Positions 25,950 through 33,309 of a stretch of 64,000 bases of DNA are shown here, in pieces. Below the pieces are notes generated by a model that was given only the letters and a program-made list of their open reading frames with translations, ran no database searches and was not told the DNA's origin. A program made the position numbers and the translations under genes. Numbering within the stretch: the first letter of the stretch is position 1; each line of letters opens with the position of its first letter. The DNA is from Kocuria sp. cx-455 (lineage in GTDB: Bacteria > Actinomycetota > Actinomycetes > Actinomycetales > Micrococcaceae), in contig NZ_JACXBS010000006.1 of NCBI RefSeq assembly GCF_014698015.1, positions 62,001 to 126,000 of the forward strand, written 5' to 3'.

Positions 25950-27213
25950 TCCCGATGCACACCACCGATCCGGCCGCACCCCACAACACCAGCGCGGGGG
26001 TCAGGAGCGTGATGATTTCCAGCAACGGTGGAATGACCGAGCAGATCACCCCGATCAGCACAGCCGGAGGTGTCAGCCGAAGTGCGCCCCACGGTGTCGC
26101 CGGGGCCCGCTCAGCCCTGAGCAGTGCGGTGGCCACCGCGAGCACTGCGGCCCAGCACACCGCGGCCAGGGGAACCCGCAGCAACCACCACGCCCCAGAA
26201 CCGGGAACGGGGTCGTAACCGCCCGCAAAGAACCATGCCGCCATGATCAGAATGATCACCGGTAGGTGCCACAAATAAATGGTCATGGCGCGCGTTCCCA
26301 CCACGACCACGACCGCTTGTGACACGCGCCAACGCATGAGGCGGTTGAGCGCGGGGGTGCACACCTGCAGCACACACGCCTGGGCCAGACCCAGCAACAC
26401 CATGCACACCGTGGGTGGGTTCAAATTGGTGAGCATGTCCGGCGCGTACCGCCCGGAGATCACGCACACGGCCAGCAGTCCGTAGCAGAGCGCCGCGATG
26501 GCAATCAGGGTGATGGTACGGCGTGCGGCGAACCAGCCGTCCGCCCGGAAGAACCCCAGGTGCTGAATCAGCGGCCACACGAACAGCATGTTCAGCAGCC
26601 CCCACCACTGTTGATCCGTGGCGATCCGCAGCAGGTCCACGGCCACCACGCACGACAGCAGGAACCAGCACCACACCCAGCCCATGCGCTCGTGCACCTC
26701 CAAGAAGGCGGGGGCCAGCGCCTGCGAAATCAGGTAGGCGGCCAGGAACCACAGGGGCATGCCCATACCGGAGAGCGCGAACGTCACCAGTTCTTCTCCG
26801 ACACCGGCCACCAACGCAATCCACGCCCCGGCAGCAAGGACCAGCCACAGCACGGCCGCGGGCTGCATGAGTCGCAGGGTGCGTTCGCGAACGTATTCGG
26901 CCGGAGCCGCTCCCCTAGCCCGACGCCGCCGGATCGCCCCCGCGGTGGCCACCCCACCCACCACGAAGAACAGCGGCATGACTTGCACGATCCACGTGGC
27001 CCACCAGTACCAAGGCTGCTCGGTGGGAACCATGACGGAGCGCAGTTCCCCGGTGTCCGGGTCTGCCGTGAGGGTCACCATGAGGATGTGACTGAACACC
27101 ACGGCAATTACACAGCCCACTCTGGCGGCGTCCGCTGCAAGGTCCCGCTCCGCGAGCACCGCAGATCCCGCGGCCCGGGTCGGGGCGGAGTGGGTCTGCA
27201 CGCCGTCGCTCAT
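25906..27213 (-). CDS. Acyltransferase 3-like integral membrane protein
   Basis: A 435-aa membrane protein with about ten to eleven hydrophobic segments, matching acyltransferase family 3/OafA-type proteins. The N-terminal RDLAADAARVGCVIAVVFSHIL holds the R/D...H arrangement expected of the catalytic His region, and WFLAAYLISQALAP and IYLWHLPVIIL are also typical. Such proteins O-acylate cell-envelope glycans or small molecules. The start MSDGVQTHS was chosen because upstream codons lie in the A/T-rich promoter region. Its 3' end overlaps the convergent monooxygenase gene by 44 bp. Acceptor unknown. Confidence 0.8.
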   Translation of the reverse strand: MSDGVQTHSAPTRAAGSAVLAERDLAADAARVGCVIAVVFSHILMVTLTADPDTGELRSVMVPTEQPWYWWATWIVQVMPLFFVVGGVATAGAIRRRRARGAAPAEYVRERTLRLMQPAAVLWLVLAAGAWIALVAGVGEELVTFALSGMGMPLWFLAAYLISQALAPAFLEVHERMGWVWCWFLLSCVVAVDLLRIATDQQWWGLLNMLFVWPLIQHLGFFRADGWFAARRTITLIAIAALCYGLLAVCVISGRYAPDMLTNLNPPTVCMVLLGLAQACVLQVCTPALNRLMRWRVSQAVVVVVGTRAMTIYLWHLPVIILIMAAWFFAGGYDPVPGSGAWWLLRVPLAAVCWAAVLAVATALLRAERAPATPWGALRLTPPAVLIGVICSVIPPLLEIITLLTPALVLWGAAGSVVCIGIMKWGAVPAPRGVR

Positions 27214-27376
27214 GAAAATCAGTGTAAACAGGAAACATTTGGGAGTTAACTTTGGCCGCGCCGAGACAGCGAGATGTCGCGGTGCGGGCACAGCCCCCGG
27301 GCCGCAGGTGGGGAAAACCCCACCTCGACTCGGTGGCTAGCTCGGGCGCGGAAAACAGGGGCCGAAACGTAGCGTT

Positions 27377-28897
27377 ATGGACATGAGCACTCCAGACCTG
27401 CGCCAAACTCCCCCGTGGGAATCCACGGAAGCGATTCCGGCCGACACAGAGCACACCCGTCCACTTCCACCGCACGGAACACTGCAGCCCCCGCAGAGCA
27501 TGCCACCTTCGCGCGGCTCCACAGCTACTCAGAACTCCTCCCCCGAGTGGAGTGCCTTCTCCCCCAAAACCATGTTCTTCGGAACGCTCGATCTGGTGAT
27601 CGATGCGCTGCTGAACTTCTTCTGGGTCGTGGTGATCGGCACGCTGATCGTCACCGGTATCGCCATGATCCCCGCGGTGGGCCTGGGGCTGCTGGTCCTG
27701 GCCGGAACCGTGTACGTGATCTGGGCTGCGGTGTGGCTGGAACGGCGGCGATCGGCGTCGTCATTCGGTCTGGACCTGCGTGACCCGCAACGGCGCCGCA
27801 CCCCGCGCACAGACTGGGTGCGGGTGCCCCACCAACTGTGGCTGGACGCGACCGACGGTTCCATGTGGCTGGGATTCCTGCACCTGATCCTGACCTGCAT
27901 TCTGGGTGTGCTCTCCACCATCTCGTTGGTGATCATCGGCGCCGGCATCGTGGGCGCGTTGTCACCGCTGTTCGCCCCAGCGGACTCCATTGCCCAGCGT
28001 TTCCTTGTGCCCGTACCCGGATGGCCCGAGTGGTCCGGTGTGCTGGCAAGCATCCTGACCGCCCTCATCGGTCTGGTCCTGCTGGTTCTGCTCACCCTGG
28101 CTCACCGTGGTCTGTCCGCCACGCTGCTGCGGCTGAGCGAGGCGGCCGCTCTTCGACGTGAAGCGGACGAGTCCCGCCGTCAGGTCGAGTACGCGACCGA
28201 GGCCCGCGAGTCCGCGGTCCGGGGCGCTCACACCGAACGCTCCCGCATTGAACGCGACCTGCACGACGGCGTTCAGCCCCAGTTGGTCTCGGTGGCCATG
28301 AACCTGTCGATGGCCAAATCACGCATCGATACGGACCCCGCTGCGGCCAAGGAACTGATCACCGAGGCCCACGGCACCACCAAGGCCGCCATCACCGAGT
28401 TGCGCCGCCTGGCCCGTGGTTTCCACCCCGCCGTTCTGGAGGACCGCGGGCTCGACGCCGCCATCTCGGCCGTGGCCGCTCAGGCCTCGTTCCCCGTCAC
28501 GGTGAACGTGACCGTTCCGCGGCTGAAGCCGGAGACCGAGGCCGCCGTGTACTTCGCGGTGTCCGAGTCATTGACCAACGCCGTCAAGCATTCCGGTGCT
28601 CGCACGGCTGACGTGGCCGTGTCCATCCAGGACGGTGACATTCCCGGAACCTCCACCGTGGTGGCCGGAATTCGCGACTACGGTCGCGGCGGCGCACGCG
28701 TGGTCCCCGGTGGCGGACTGTCCGGGATCGAGGATCGGATCCGGTCCGCGGGGGGTCGGTTCTTCTTGAACTCCCCCACCGGCGGCCCCACCGAAGTGAT
28801 CGTGCAGCTACCGCTGGGCGAACCCAACCGCCGTGAGACCACCTTGCCTGACGGCAACCGGGGTGCGAGCGGCGTCGTCGACAATCAAGGAGCGTGA
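27377..28897 (+). CDS. Sensor histidine kinase (NarL/HisKA_3 type)
   Basis: A 506-aa membrane kinase. Residues ~55-260 hold four hydrophobic segments in two pairs, like the putative-sensor domain of actinobacterial LiaS-type kinases. The dimerisation/phosphoacceptor motif IERDLHDGVQPQLVSVAMNL holds the phosphorylated His, and the ATPase domain has SESLTNAVKHSGA (N box) and DYGRGGA...GGGLSGIEDRI (G boxes). The N-terminal ~50 residues are polar. It is immediately upstream of its response regulator (4-bp gap) and of a DUF4097-like membrane protein, a layout common for cell-envelope stress systems. Signal unknown. Confidence 0.92.
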   Translation: MDMSTPDLRQTPPWESTEAIPADTEHTRPLPPHGTLQPPQSMPPSRGSTATQNSSPEWSAFSPKTMFFGTLDLVIDALLNFFWVVVIGTLIVTGIAMIPAVGLGLLVLAGTVYVIWAAVWLERRRSASSFGLDLRDPQRRRTPRTDWVRVPHQLWLDATDGSMWLGFLHLILTCILGVLSTISLVIIGAGIVGALSPLFAPADSIAQRFLVPVPGWPEWSGVLASILTALIGLVLLVLLTLAHRGLSATLLRLSEAAALRREADESRRQVEYATEARESAVRGAHTERSRIERDLHDGVQPQLVSVAMNLSMAKSRIDTDPAAAKELITEAHGTTKAAITELRRLARGFHPAVLEDRGLDAAISAVAAQASFPVTVNVTVPRLKPETEAAVYFAVSESLTNAVKHSGARTADVAVSIQDGDIPGTSTVVAGIRDYGRGGARVVPGGGLSGIEDRIRSAGGRFFLNSPTGGPTEVIVQLPLGEPNRRETTLPDGNRGASGVVDNQGA

Positions 28898-28901
28898 CCC
28901 C

Positions 28902-29558
28902 GTGCGTATCGTGATCGCCGAAGACGCCGTACTGCTGCGGGCCGGCCTGGTCCGCCTGCTCACCGATGCCGGCCACCAGGTGATTGCCGAGACCGACACC
29001 GCCGAGGGCCTCGTGAAGGCGGTGGAGGAACACCACCCGGACTTCGCGCTGGTGGACGTGCGCCTGCCACCCTCGTTCACGGACGAGGGGATCCGCGCCG
29101 CGGTGCTCATCCGCTCCGCCCACCCCGAGGTGGCCGTGCTCGTGCTCTCCCAGTACGTGGAGGAGCGCTACGCCTCCGAACTGATCGCTTCACGCCGCGA
29201 GGGCCTGGGTTATTTGCTCAAGGATCGCGTGGCGGACGTGGAGCAGTTCCTGGAATCCGTGCAGACCGTGGGCCAGGGCGGGACCGTGCTGGACCCGGAG
29301 GTGCTGACCCAGATCCTGGTGCGCTCCCGGCAACGCGAGGACCTGCAACTGCTCTCACCCCGCGAGCGCGAAGTGCTGGGACTGATGGCGCAGGGGCTGT
29401 CCAACGCGTCCATCGCAACCAACCTGTATCTGACCGAATCGGCCGTGGAGAAGCACATCGGCTCGATCTTCATGAAGCTCGGGGTGACGTCAGCGACCGG
29501 CAACCGCCGCGTGCTGGCCGTTCTCAAGTACCTGGGCTACCCGGATCACTCACTTTAG
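28902..29558 (+). CDS. NarL/LuxR-family response regulator
   Basis: A 218-aa response regulator. The receiver domain begins VRIVIAEDAVLLRAGLVRLL and has the phosphoacceptor Asp in DFALVDVRLPP; Lys in YLLKDRV completes the active site. The LuxR-type HTH lies near the C-terminus (LSPREREVLGLMAQGLSNASIATNLYLTESAVEKHI). The GTG start has an aaggag site overlapping the end of the kinase gene. It pairs with the upstream kinase and probably controls the downstream gene at 29568. Confidence 0.94.
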   Translation: MRIVIAEDAVLLRAGLVRLLTDAGHQVIAETDTAEGLVKAVEEHHPDFALVDVRLPPSFTDEGIRAAVLIRSAHPEVAVLVLSQYVEERYASELIASRREGLGYLLKDRVADVEQFLESVQTVGQGGTVLDPEVLTQILVRSRQREDLQLLSPREREVLGLMAQGLSNASIATNLYLTESAVEKHIGSIFMKLGVTSATGNRRVLAVLKYLGYPDHSL

Positions 29559-29567
29559 GACACCACC

Positions 29568-30788
29568 ATGAGCACACATTTTCCCCCTTCCCAGTCCGAC
29601 GGCGCTCCCCACGGATCGCCCGAACCCTCACCTGACCAGGCGCGCCAGTCCGTACCCGCCGCGGGGCCGCACCCCGCCAATCCACCCATCAGCCGGGGCC
29701 AGCGGCGCGGCTGGAACACCGCGACCGGCATCATTGGCGGCCTGTGCGCTCTGTCCTTGCTGGTGGGCGGCGCGGGAGCTGCGGCCGCTGCGGTAATGAC
29801 CCAGGAACGCTCGGACACCTGGACGGCCTCCTCGGATGCATCACGTATCGAGGTGGACGCCCAGAGCGCCAACGTTCACGTCGTGACCAGTCCCACCGCC
29901 GAACACGTGGAGGTCGAGTGGCAGGAAATCGGCTGGGGATTGGACGATCAACGCAGCCCGCGGGAAGCGGACGGCGTGATTCGCGTTGCCGCCCCCGAAC
30001 AGTCCTCACGGTGGAACGGCGGCATCAACAACATTCGGATCACCGTTCCCGAGGACGATTCCCTCGCGTCCCTGGACCTCACGGCAACCCACGGGATCGT
30101 GGACATTTCCGGCGCATTCGACCGGGTCGACCTCAGTTCCGAGTACGGCTCCCTGAGCGGTCGCTCCGTGAAGGCCAAAGAAATTGCGGCCCGCACCGTC
30201 AACGGTCAGGTGCTGCTGGACGGTGTGGAGGTCAGCGACCGTCTGGACGCCCACACCCGTAACGGCCTCACGTCCGTCCGCGTGAGCGGCACTGCGCCCA
30301 AGCAGACGTCCGTGACCGCCGAGAACGGGATCTACGAACTCAAGCTGCCCACCGCCGACTACTGGTACCCCGCCACCTCGCAGCAGAGTTTCGCCGACCC
30401 ACGCTCGCCCGAGACGGTCACCCCGGAGCGGAACCGGTACAACGGGTCGTTCGATTCAAGCTTCGGTGACTACGACGCCGCCCCGTCGCCCTCGGTGAGC
30501 CCCTCCGCCACCGCGGGTGGGTCGCCGAGCGCTTCCCCGAGTGCCGAGGCATCGAGCACGCCCGGTGCGGCACCGTCGAACTCCGCTCGTGACCGGTCCG
30601 GGTTCGTCACGGCGTGGAGCTCCCAGGAGGCTTGCGCATCAGCGCCCGGCGATCGACCGTGTCTGTTCGTGGCCGGTGAGCCCGTCGGTTCCCAGGACAG
30701 CGCGGACATGCGCTACTGGCGCGAGCAGTGGAACTCCGCCTACGACGATGCCATGACCAACGACCCATGGAATGATGTGGACAAGTGA
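29568..30788 (+). CDS. Membrane-anchored DUF4097-like protein
   Basis: A 406-aa protein: a polar, Pro-rich N-terminus (~1-48), one membrane segment (GIIGGLCALSLLVGGAGAAAAAV, ~52-74, shown in part), and an extracellular region with repeated short beta-strand units (IEVDAQSANVHVV, LTATHGIVDISG, RTVNGQVLLDGVEV, TAENGIYELKLP), the pattern of the DUF4097 beta-helix domain. A Ser/Pro/Ala-rich linker (~305-345) leads to a C-terminal tail with two Cys. It sits 9 bp after the response regulator gene. DUF4097 proteins commonly accompany two-component systems of envelope stress. A terminator follows. Confidence 0.8.
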   Translation: MSTHFPPSQSDGAPHGSPEPSPDQARQSVPAAGPHPANPPISRGQRRGWNTATGIIGGLCALSLLVGGAGAAAAAVMTQERSDTWTASSDASRIEVDAQSANVHVVTSPTAEHVEVEWQEIGWGLDDQRSPREADGVIRVAAPEQSSRWNGGINNIRITVPEDDSLASLDLTATHGIVDISGAFDRVDLSSEYGSLSGRSVKAKEIAARTVNGQVLLDGVEVSDRLDAHTRNGLTSVRVSGTAPKQTSVTAENGIYELKLPTADYWYPATSQQSFADPRSPETVTPERNRYNGSFDSSFGDYDAAPSPSVSPSATAGGSPSASPSAEASSTPGAAPSNSARDRSGFVTAWSSQEACASAPGDRPCLFVAGEPVGSQDSADMRYWREQWNSAYDDAMTNDPWNDVDK

Positions 30789-30830
30789 GCAGGTGAGAAC
30801 CGGCTGACTTCCATGCGCATAGGCCAACGC

Positions 30831-30869
30831 ACGCGGGTCCGTACCTCCGAGTGAGGTGCGGACCCGCGT
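30831..30869 (+). terminator. Intrinsic terminator after the two-component operon
   Basis: A 17-bp stem (30831-30847 with 30853-30869, one T-G wobble) with a 5-nt loop is followed by a short T-tract (tttt). It ends the operon of kinase, regulator and DUF4097-like gene. Confidence 0.85.
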
Positions 30870-30905
30870 TTTCGGTGGCTGGACTGGGGCCCTACGCTGG
30901 TTCCC

Positions 30906-32090
30906 GTGAGCCCATCTCGCATCCTCAAAGCCCGCATCGCGGTGTCGTTGTTGTTCATGACCAACGGCGCGATTTACGCGAACCTGCTGCCGCGCCTTCC
31001 CGAGATCAAGGACATGTTCGAACTGTCCAATGCGATGTACGGTCTGGTGCTGATTGCCCTACCCATTGGCGGTGTGGTGGCGGGGCCGCTGCCCGCGCCG
31101 ATCATTCGGCGCTTCGGAACGGCCCCCGCCGCAGCAGTCGGTTCGGTGCTGTTGGCCGGCGCCGTGTTCTTCGCCGGGTCCATACCCCACGTGGCCGTGT
31201 TCTTCGTGGGGCTGCTCCTCGCCGGCGCCCTGGACGCGGTAGTCGACACCGCCCAGAACGCCCAAGGGCTGCGCGTGCAACGACTCGCGGGTGTCTCGAT
31301 GATCAACTCGATGCACGCGCTGTGGAGTGTGGGTGCCGTGCTGGGCGGTCTCATGGGCACCGCGGCGATCGCCCTGCACCTGCCTCTGCCAGTGCACCTG
31401 GGACTGAGCGGCGTCCTGTTCGCGGTGGTAGCGCTGGCGGCCATGCGGTTCTCGCTCCCGGACAGCCATGAGGTTCCCGCGGAGGTCATGACGGACACCG
31501 CCGGTGTCCCCATCATTCCGGCGGGCGCGGGGAGGGCGCTGCTGGCCCTCGTGCCCTTCGCGGTGATTGCGATGTCCGGGGTGCTCGTCGAGGACGTCGG
31601 CAACAACTGGGCCGCCGTGTACCTCCGGGACACCCTGGGTGCCGCGGCCACCGTAATGGGCTTCGGGTACGTGGTCATGGTGGGCGCGCAGTTCATCGGT
31701 CGTCTGCTGGGCGACCGGATGATCAATGCCTTCGGGGAGGTGAATATCACGCGCTTCGGCGGGGCCCTGATCTTTCTGGGCATGGGCACCGTGGTTCTCG
31801 CCGGCAACGTTCCCATGGCCCTGGTGGGCTTCGGCCTGGCCGGATTCGGTTGCGCAACCCTGGTGCCCAGCGCGTACGCCGCCGCGGACCGCGCCCCCGG
31901 TCTCAAACCCGGCACCGGGCTCACACTGGTCAGCTGGAGCATGCGGTTGATCTTCCTGATTTCTCCGCCCGTGGTGGGTGCTCTCGCGGATACCGTGGGA
32001 CTTCGAATTGCCATCACGTTCGTGCCGCTCATGGGCCTTCTGGCGATCATCTTCGCCCGGTCGCTGCGGATCCGCGGCAGGGGCCGCTGA
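30906..32090 (+). CDS. MFS transporter
   Basis: A 394-aa major facilitator with about twelve membrane helices, GTG start. The N-terminal RIAVSLLFMTNGAIYANLLPRLPEIK and the loop RRFGTAPAAAVGSVLLAG resemble the YbjJ-like MFS group, whose substrates are poorly known. VEDVGNNWAAVYLRD in the middle is characteristic of that group. It is preceded by a terminator and followed by the first copy of the AAGGTTCCCTAT hairpin, so it is probably a single-gene unit. Confidence 0.86.
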   Translation: MSPSRILKARIAVSLLFMTNGAIYANLLPRLPEIKDMFELSNAMYGLVLIALPIGGVVAGPLPAPIIRRFGTAPAAAVGSVLLAGAVFFAGSIPHVAVFFVGLLLAGALDAVVDTAQNAQGLRVQRLAGVSMINSMHALWSVGAVLGGLMGTAAIALHLPLPVHLGLSGVLFAVVALAAMRFSLPDSHEVPAEVMTDTAGVPIIPAGAGRALLALVPFAVIAMSGVLVEDVGNNWAAVYLRDTLGAAATVMGFGYVVMVGAQFIGRLLGDRMINAFGEVNITRFGGALIFLGMGTVVLAGNVPMALVGFGLAGFGCATLVPSAYAAADRAPGLKPGTGLTLVSWSMRLIFLISPPVVGALADTVGLRIAITFVPLMGLLAIIFARSLRIRGRGR

Positions 32091-32105
32091 CCTCCCGCCC
32101 CCGGG

Positions 32106-32165
32106 GGTTTAAGGTTCCCTATTACTGTTTCGAGCGGGGATTTCGGTAATAGGGAACCTTAAACC
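32106..32165. repeat. Palindromic AAGGTTCCCTAT repeat, copy 1
   Basis: Perfect 20-bp inverted repeat (32106-32125 with 32146-32165) around a 20-nt loop, beginning GGTTTAAGGTTCCCTATTAC. The same core recurs at 33242-33295 and 62147-62196. It lies downstream of the MFS gene and about 80 bp before the DUF559-like gene. Confidence 0.9.
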
Positions 32166-32246
32166 GTTGCTGCTCCTCCAACACGGCCGACCGCAGCCTG
32201 TGGATGACGGAATCCGCGTCGGTGAGTATTCGCGTAGGTTCCAGGA

Positions 32247-33245
32247 ATGAAACGTGTTCCTGCTCTGGACCTGGGTGAGTGCCCGGTGGTGAAGCCCTTT
32301 GCTGACTGGGGCCGCCGGAACGAGCAGCTCTTCCGGGACCCCACCATGCAATTGCTCGCCAGAGGGGTCTGGGTGCAAAGATCCGAACCGTTGTCACACC
32401 TTCAACGCGCAGCATTGCTGCAACAACACTTACGGACGCACGACAACCATTTGCGTGTCACCGGACTGAACGCACTTGAGCTCTTGGATCTGCCCATTGG
32501 GGAAACACAGAGTTGGGTCAATCCACTGCTGGGCCACCGGGCGGCCGAGAGGGGGCTGGAGTTTGAGACAGCCAGGTTGATTCCTCATTTGTCGTGGCAT
32601 GGAACCCGCATTCGGACTTTCGCCGGTCAGCTTCGGATAACCAAGTCCCGTGGTCTCAACCGGTATTACGGCCCGTGGGGATGCTTTGTCGCGCACCCGG
32701 TAGAGGCTCTGGTTGTGGCGGCGCCCTATCTGTCGATGTGGCGACTCATTGCGTGCATTGACGCTTTGCTGTCACGCAGAATCGTGGTCGATGAAAAAAT
32801 CCCGCTGCAAGAGTTCACCGCCGATGTGATCGACGACGCCCTCAATCTGTTCCCGCCCAATTCGCCGTCCGTCCGACGTGTGCGTGCCGCTCTCAGCGCC
32901 GCATATGACCAGGTGTGGTCGCCCAATGAGACGTTGACCCGGCTCATCGCGCTACGCCACGGTTGCCCTCCACCCAGGACCAATTACCACGTGACACCGC
33001 GAGGCAGACATTTCTACATCGATCTGGCCTGGCCCGATGCAATGACCGCGATCGAATACAACGGGGAAGTTCACTACAAGAAGCGGTCCCACTACGAGGA
33101 CGAAAATTACCGGATCCAACTCCTGCGGGAGTCCGGCTGGGACGTGCACGTTCTCGTGTGGCGCGATCTTTGGGACCCTGCGCGGCTTCGAACATGGCTC
33201 GACTTCTTGGCCGGGAAGCTGGGAACGCCTTCCGCAAAGATTTAA
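32247..33245 (+). CDS. DUF559-like protein, possible PD-(D/E)XK nuclease
   Basis: A 332-aa cytoplasmic protein resembling the actinobacterial family with an N-terminal AbiEi-like region (HLQRAALLQQHLRTHDNHLRV, TGLNALELLDLP) and a C-terminal DUF559/Vsr-like nuclease fold. The candidate active site is YIDLAWPDAMTAIEYNGEVHY (Asp ... Glu-x-Asn), followed by YEDENYRIQLLRESGWDV, a strong match to the DUF559 pattern. Function is not established for the family; roles in DNA repair or defence are speculative. Codon use is noticeably less GC-biased than in neighbours. It is bracketed by two copies of the palindromic repeat; its stop codon lies inside the second copy. Confidence 0.8.
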   Translation: MKRVPALDLGECPVVKPFADWGRRNEQLFRDPTMQLLARGVWVQRSEPLSHLQRAALLQQHLRTHDNHLRVTGLNALELLDLPIGETQSWVNPLLGHRAAERGLEFETARLIPHLSWHGTRIRTFAGQLRITKSRGLNRYYGPWGCFVAHPVEALVVAAPYLSMWRLIACIDALLSRRIVVDEKIPLQEFTADVIDDALNLFPPNSPSVRRVRAALSAAYDQVWSPNETLTRLIALRHGCPPPRTNYHVTPRGRHFYIDLAWPDAMTAIEYNGEVHYKKRSHYEDENYRIQLLRESGWDVHVLVWRDLWDPARLRTWLDFLAGKLGTPSAKI

Positions 33246-33295
33246 GGTTCCCTATTCCCAATTTTTGGGTCCGAAAGGGGAATAGGGAACCTTAA
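33242..33295. repeat. Palindromic AAGGTTCCCTAT repeat, copy 2
   Basis: Perfect 18-bp inverted repeat (33242-33259 with 33278-33295) around an 18-nt loop, beginning TTAAGGTTCCCTATTCCC. The left arm contains the TAA stop codon of the DUF559-like gene. It separates that gene from the convergent M23 peptidase gene and probably terminates both. Confidence 0.9.
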
Positions 33296-33309
33296 GTCCA
33301 GAGTGGGGG

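Noticed and set aside
32106-33295. Insertion sequence with terminal inverted repeats around the DUF559-like gene
   Set aside because: Each repeat is itself a complete palindrome rather than one end of an element, no target-site duplication is visible, and the enclosed protein does not look like a transposase. It was kept as a repeat-bracketed gene instead.
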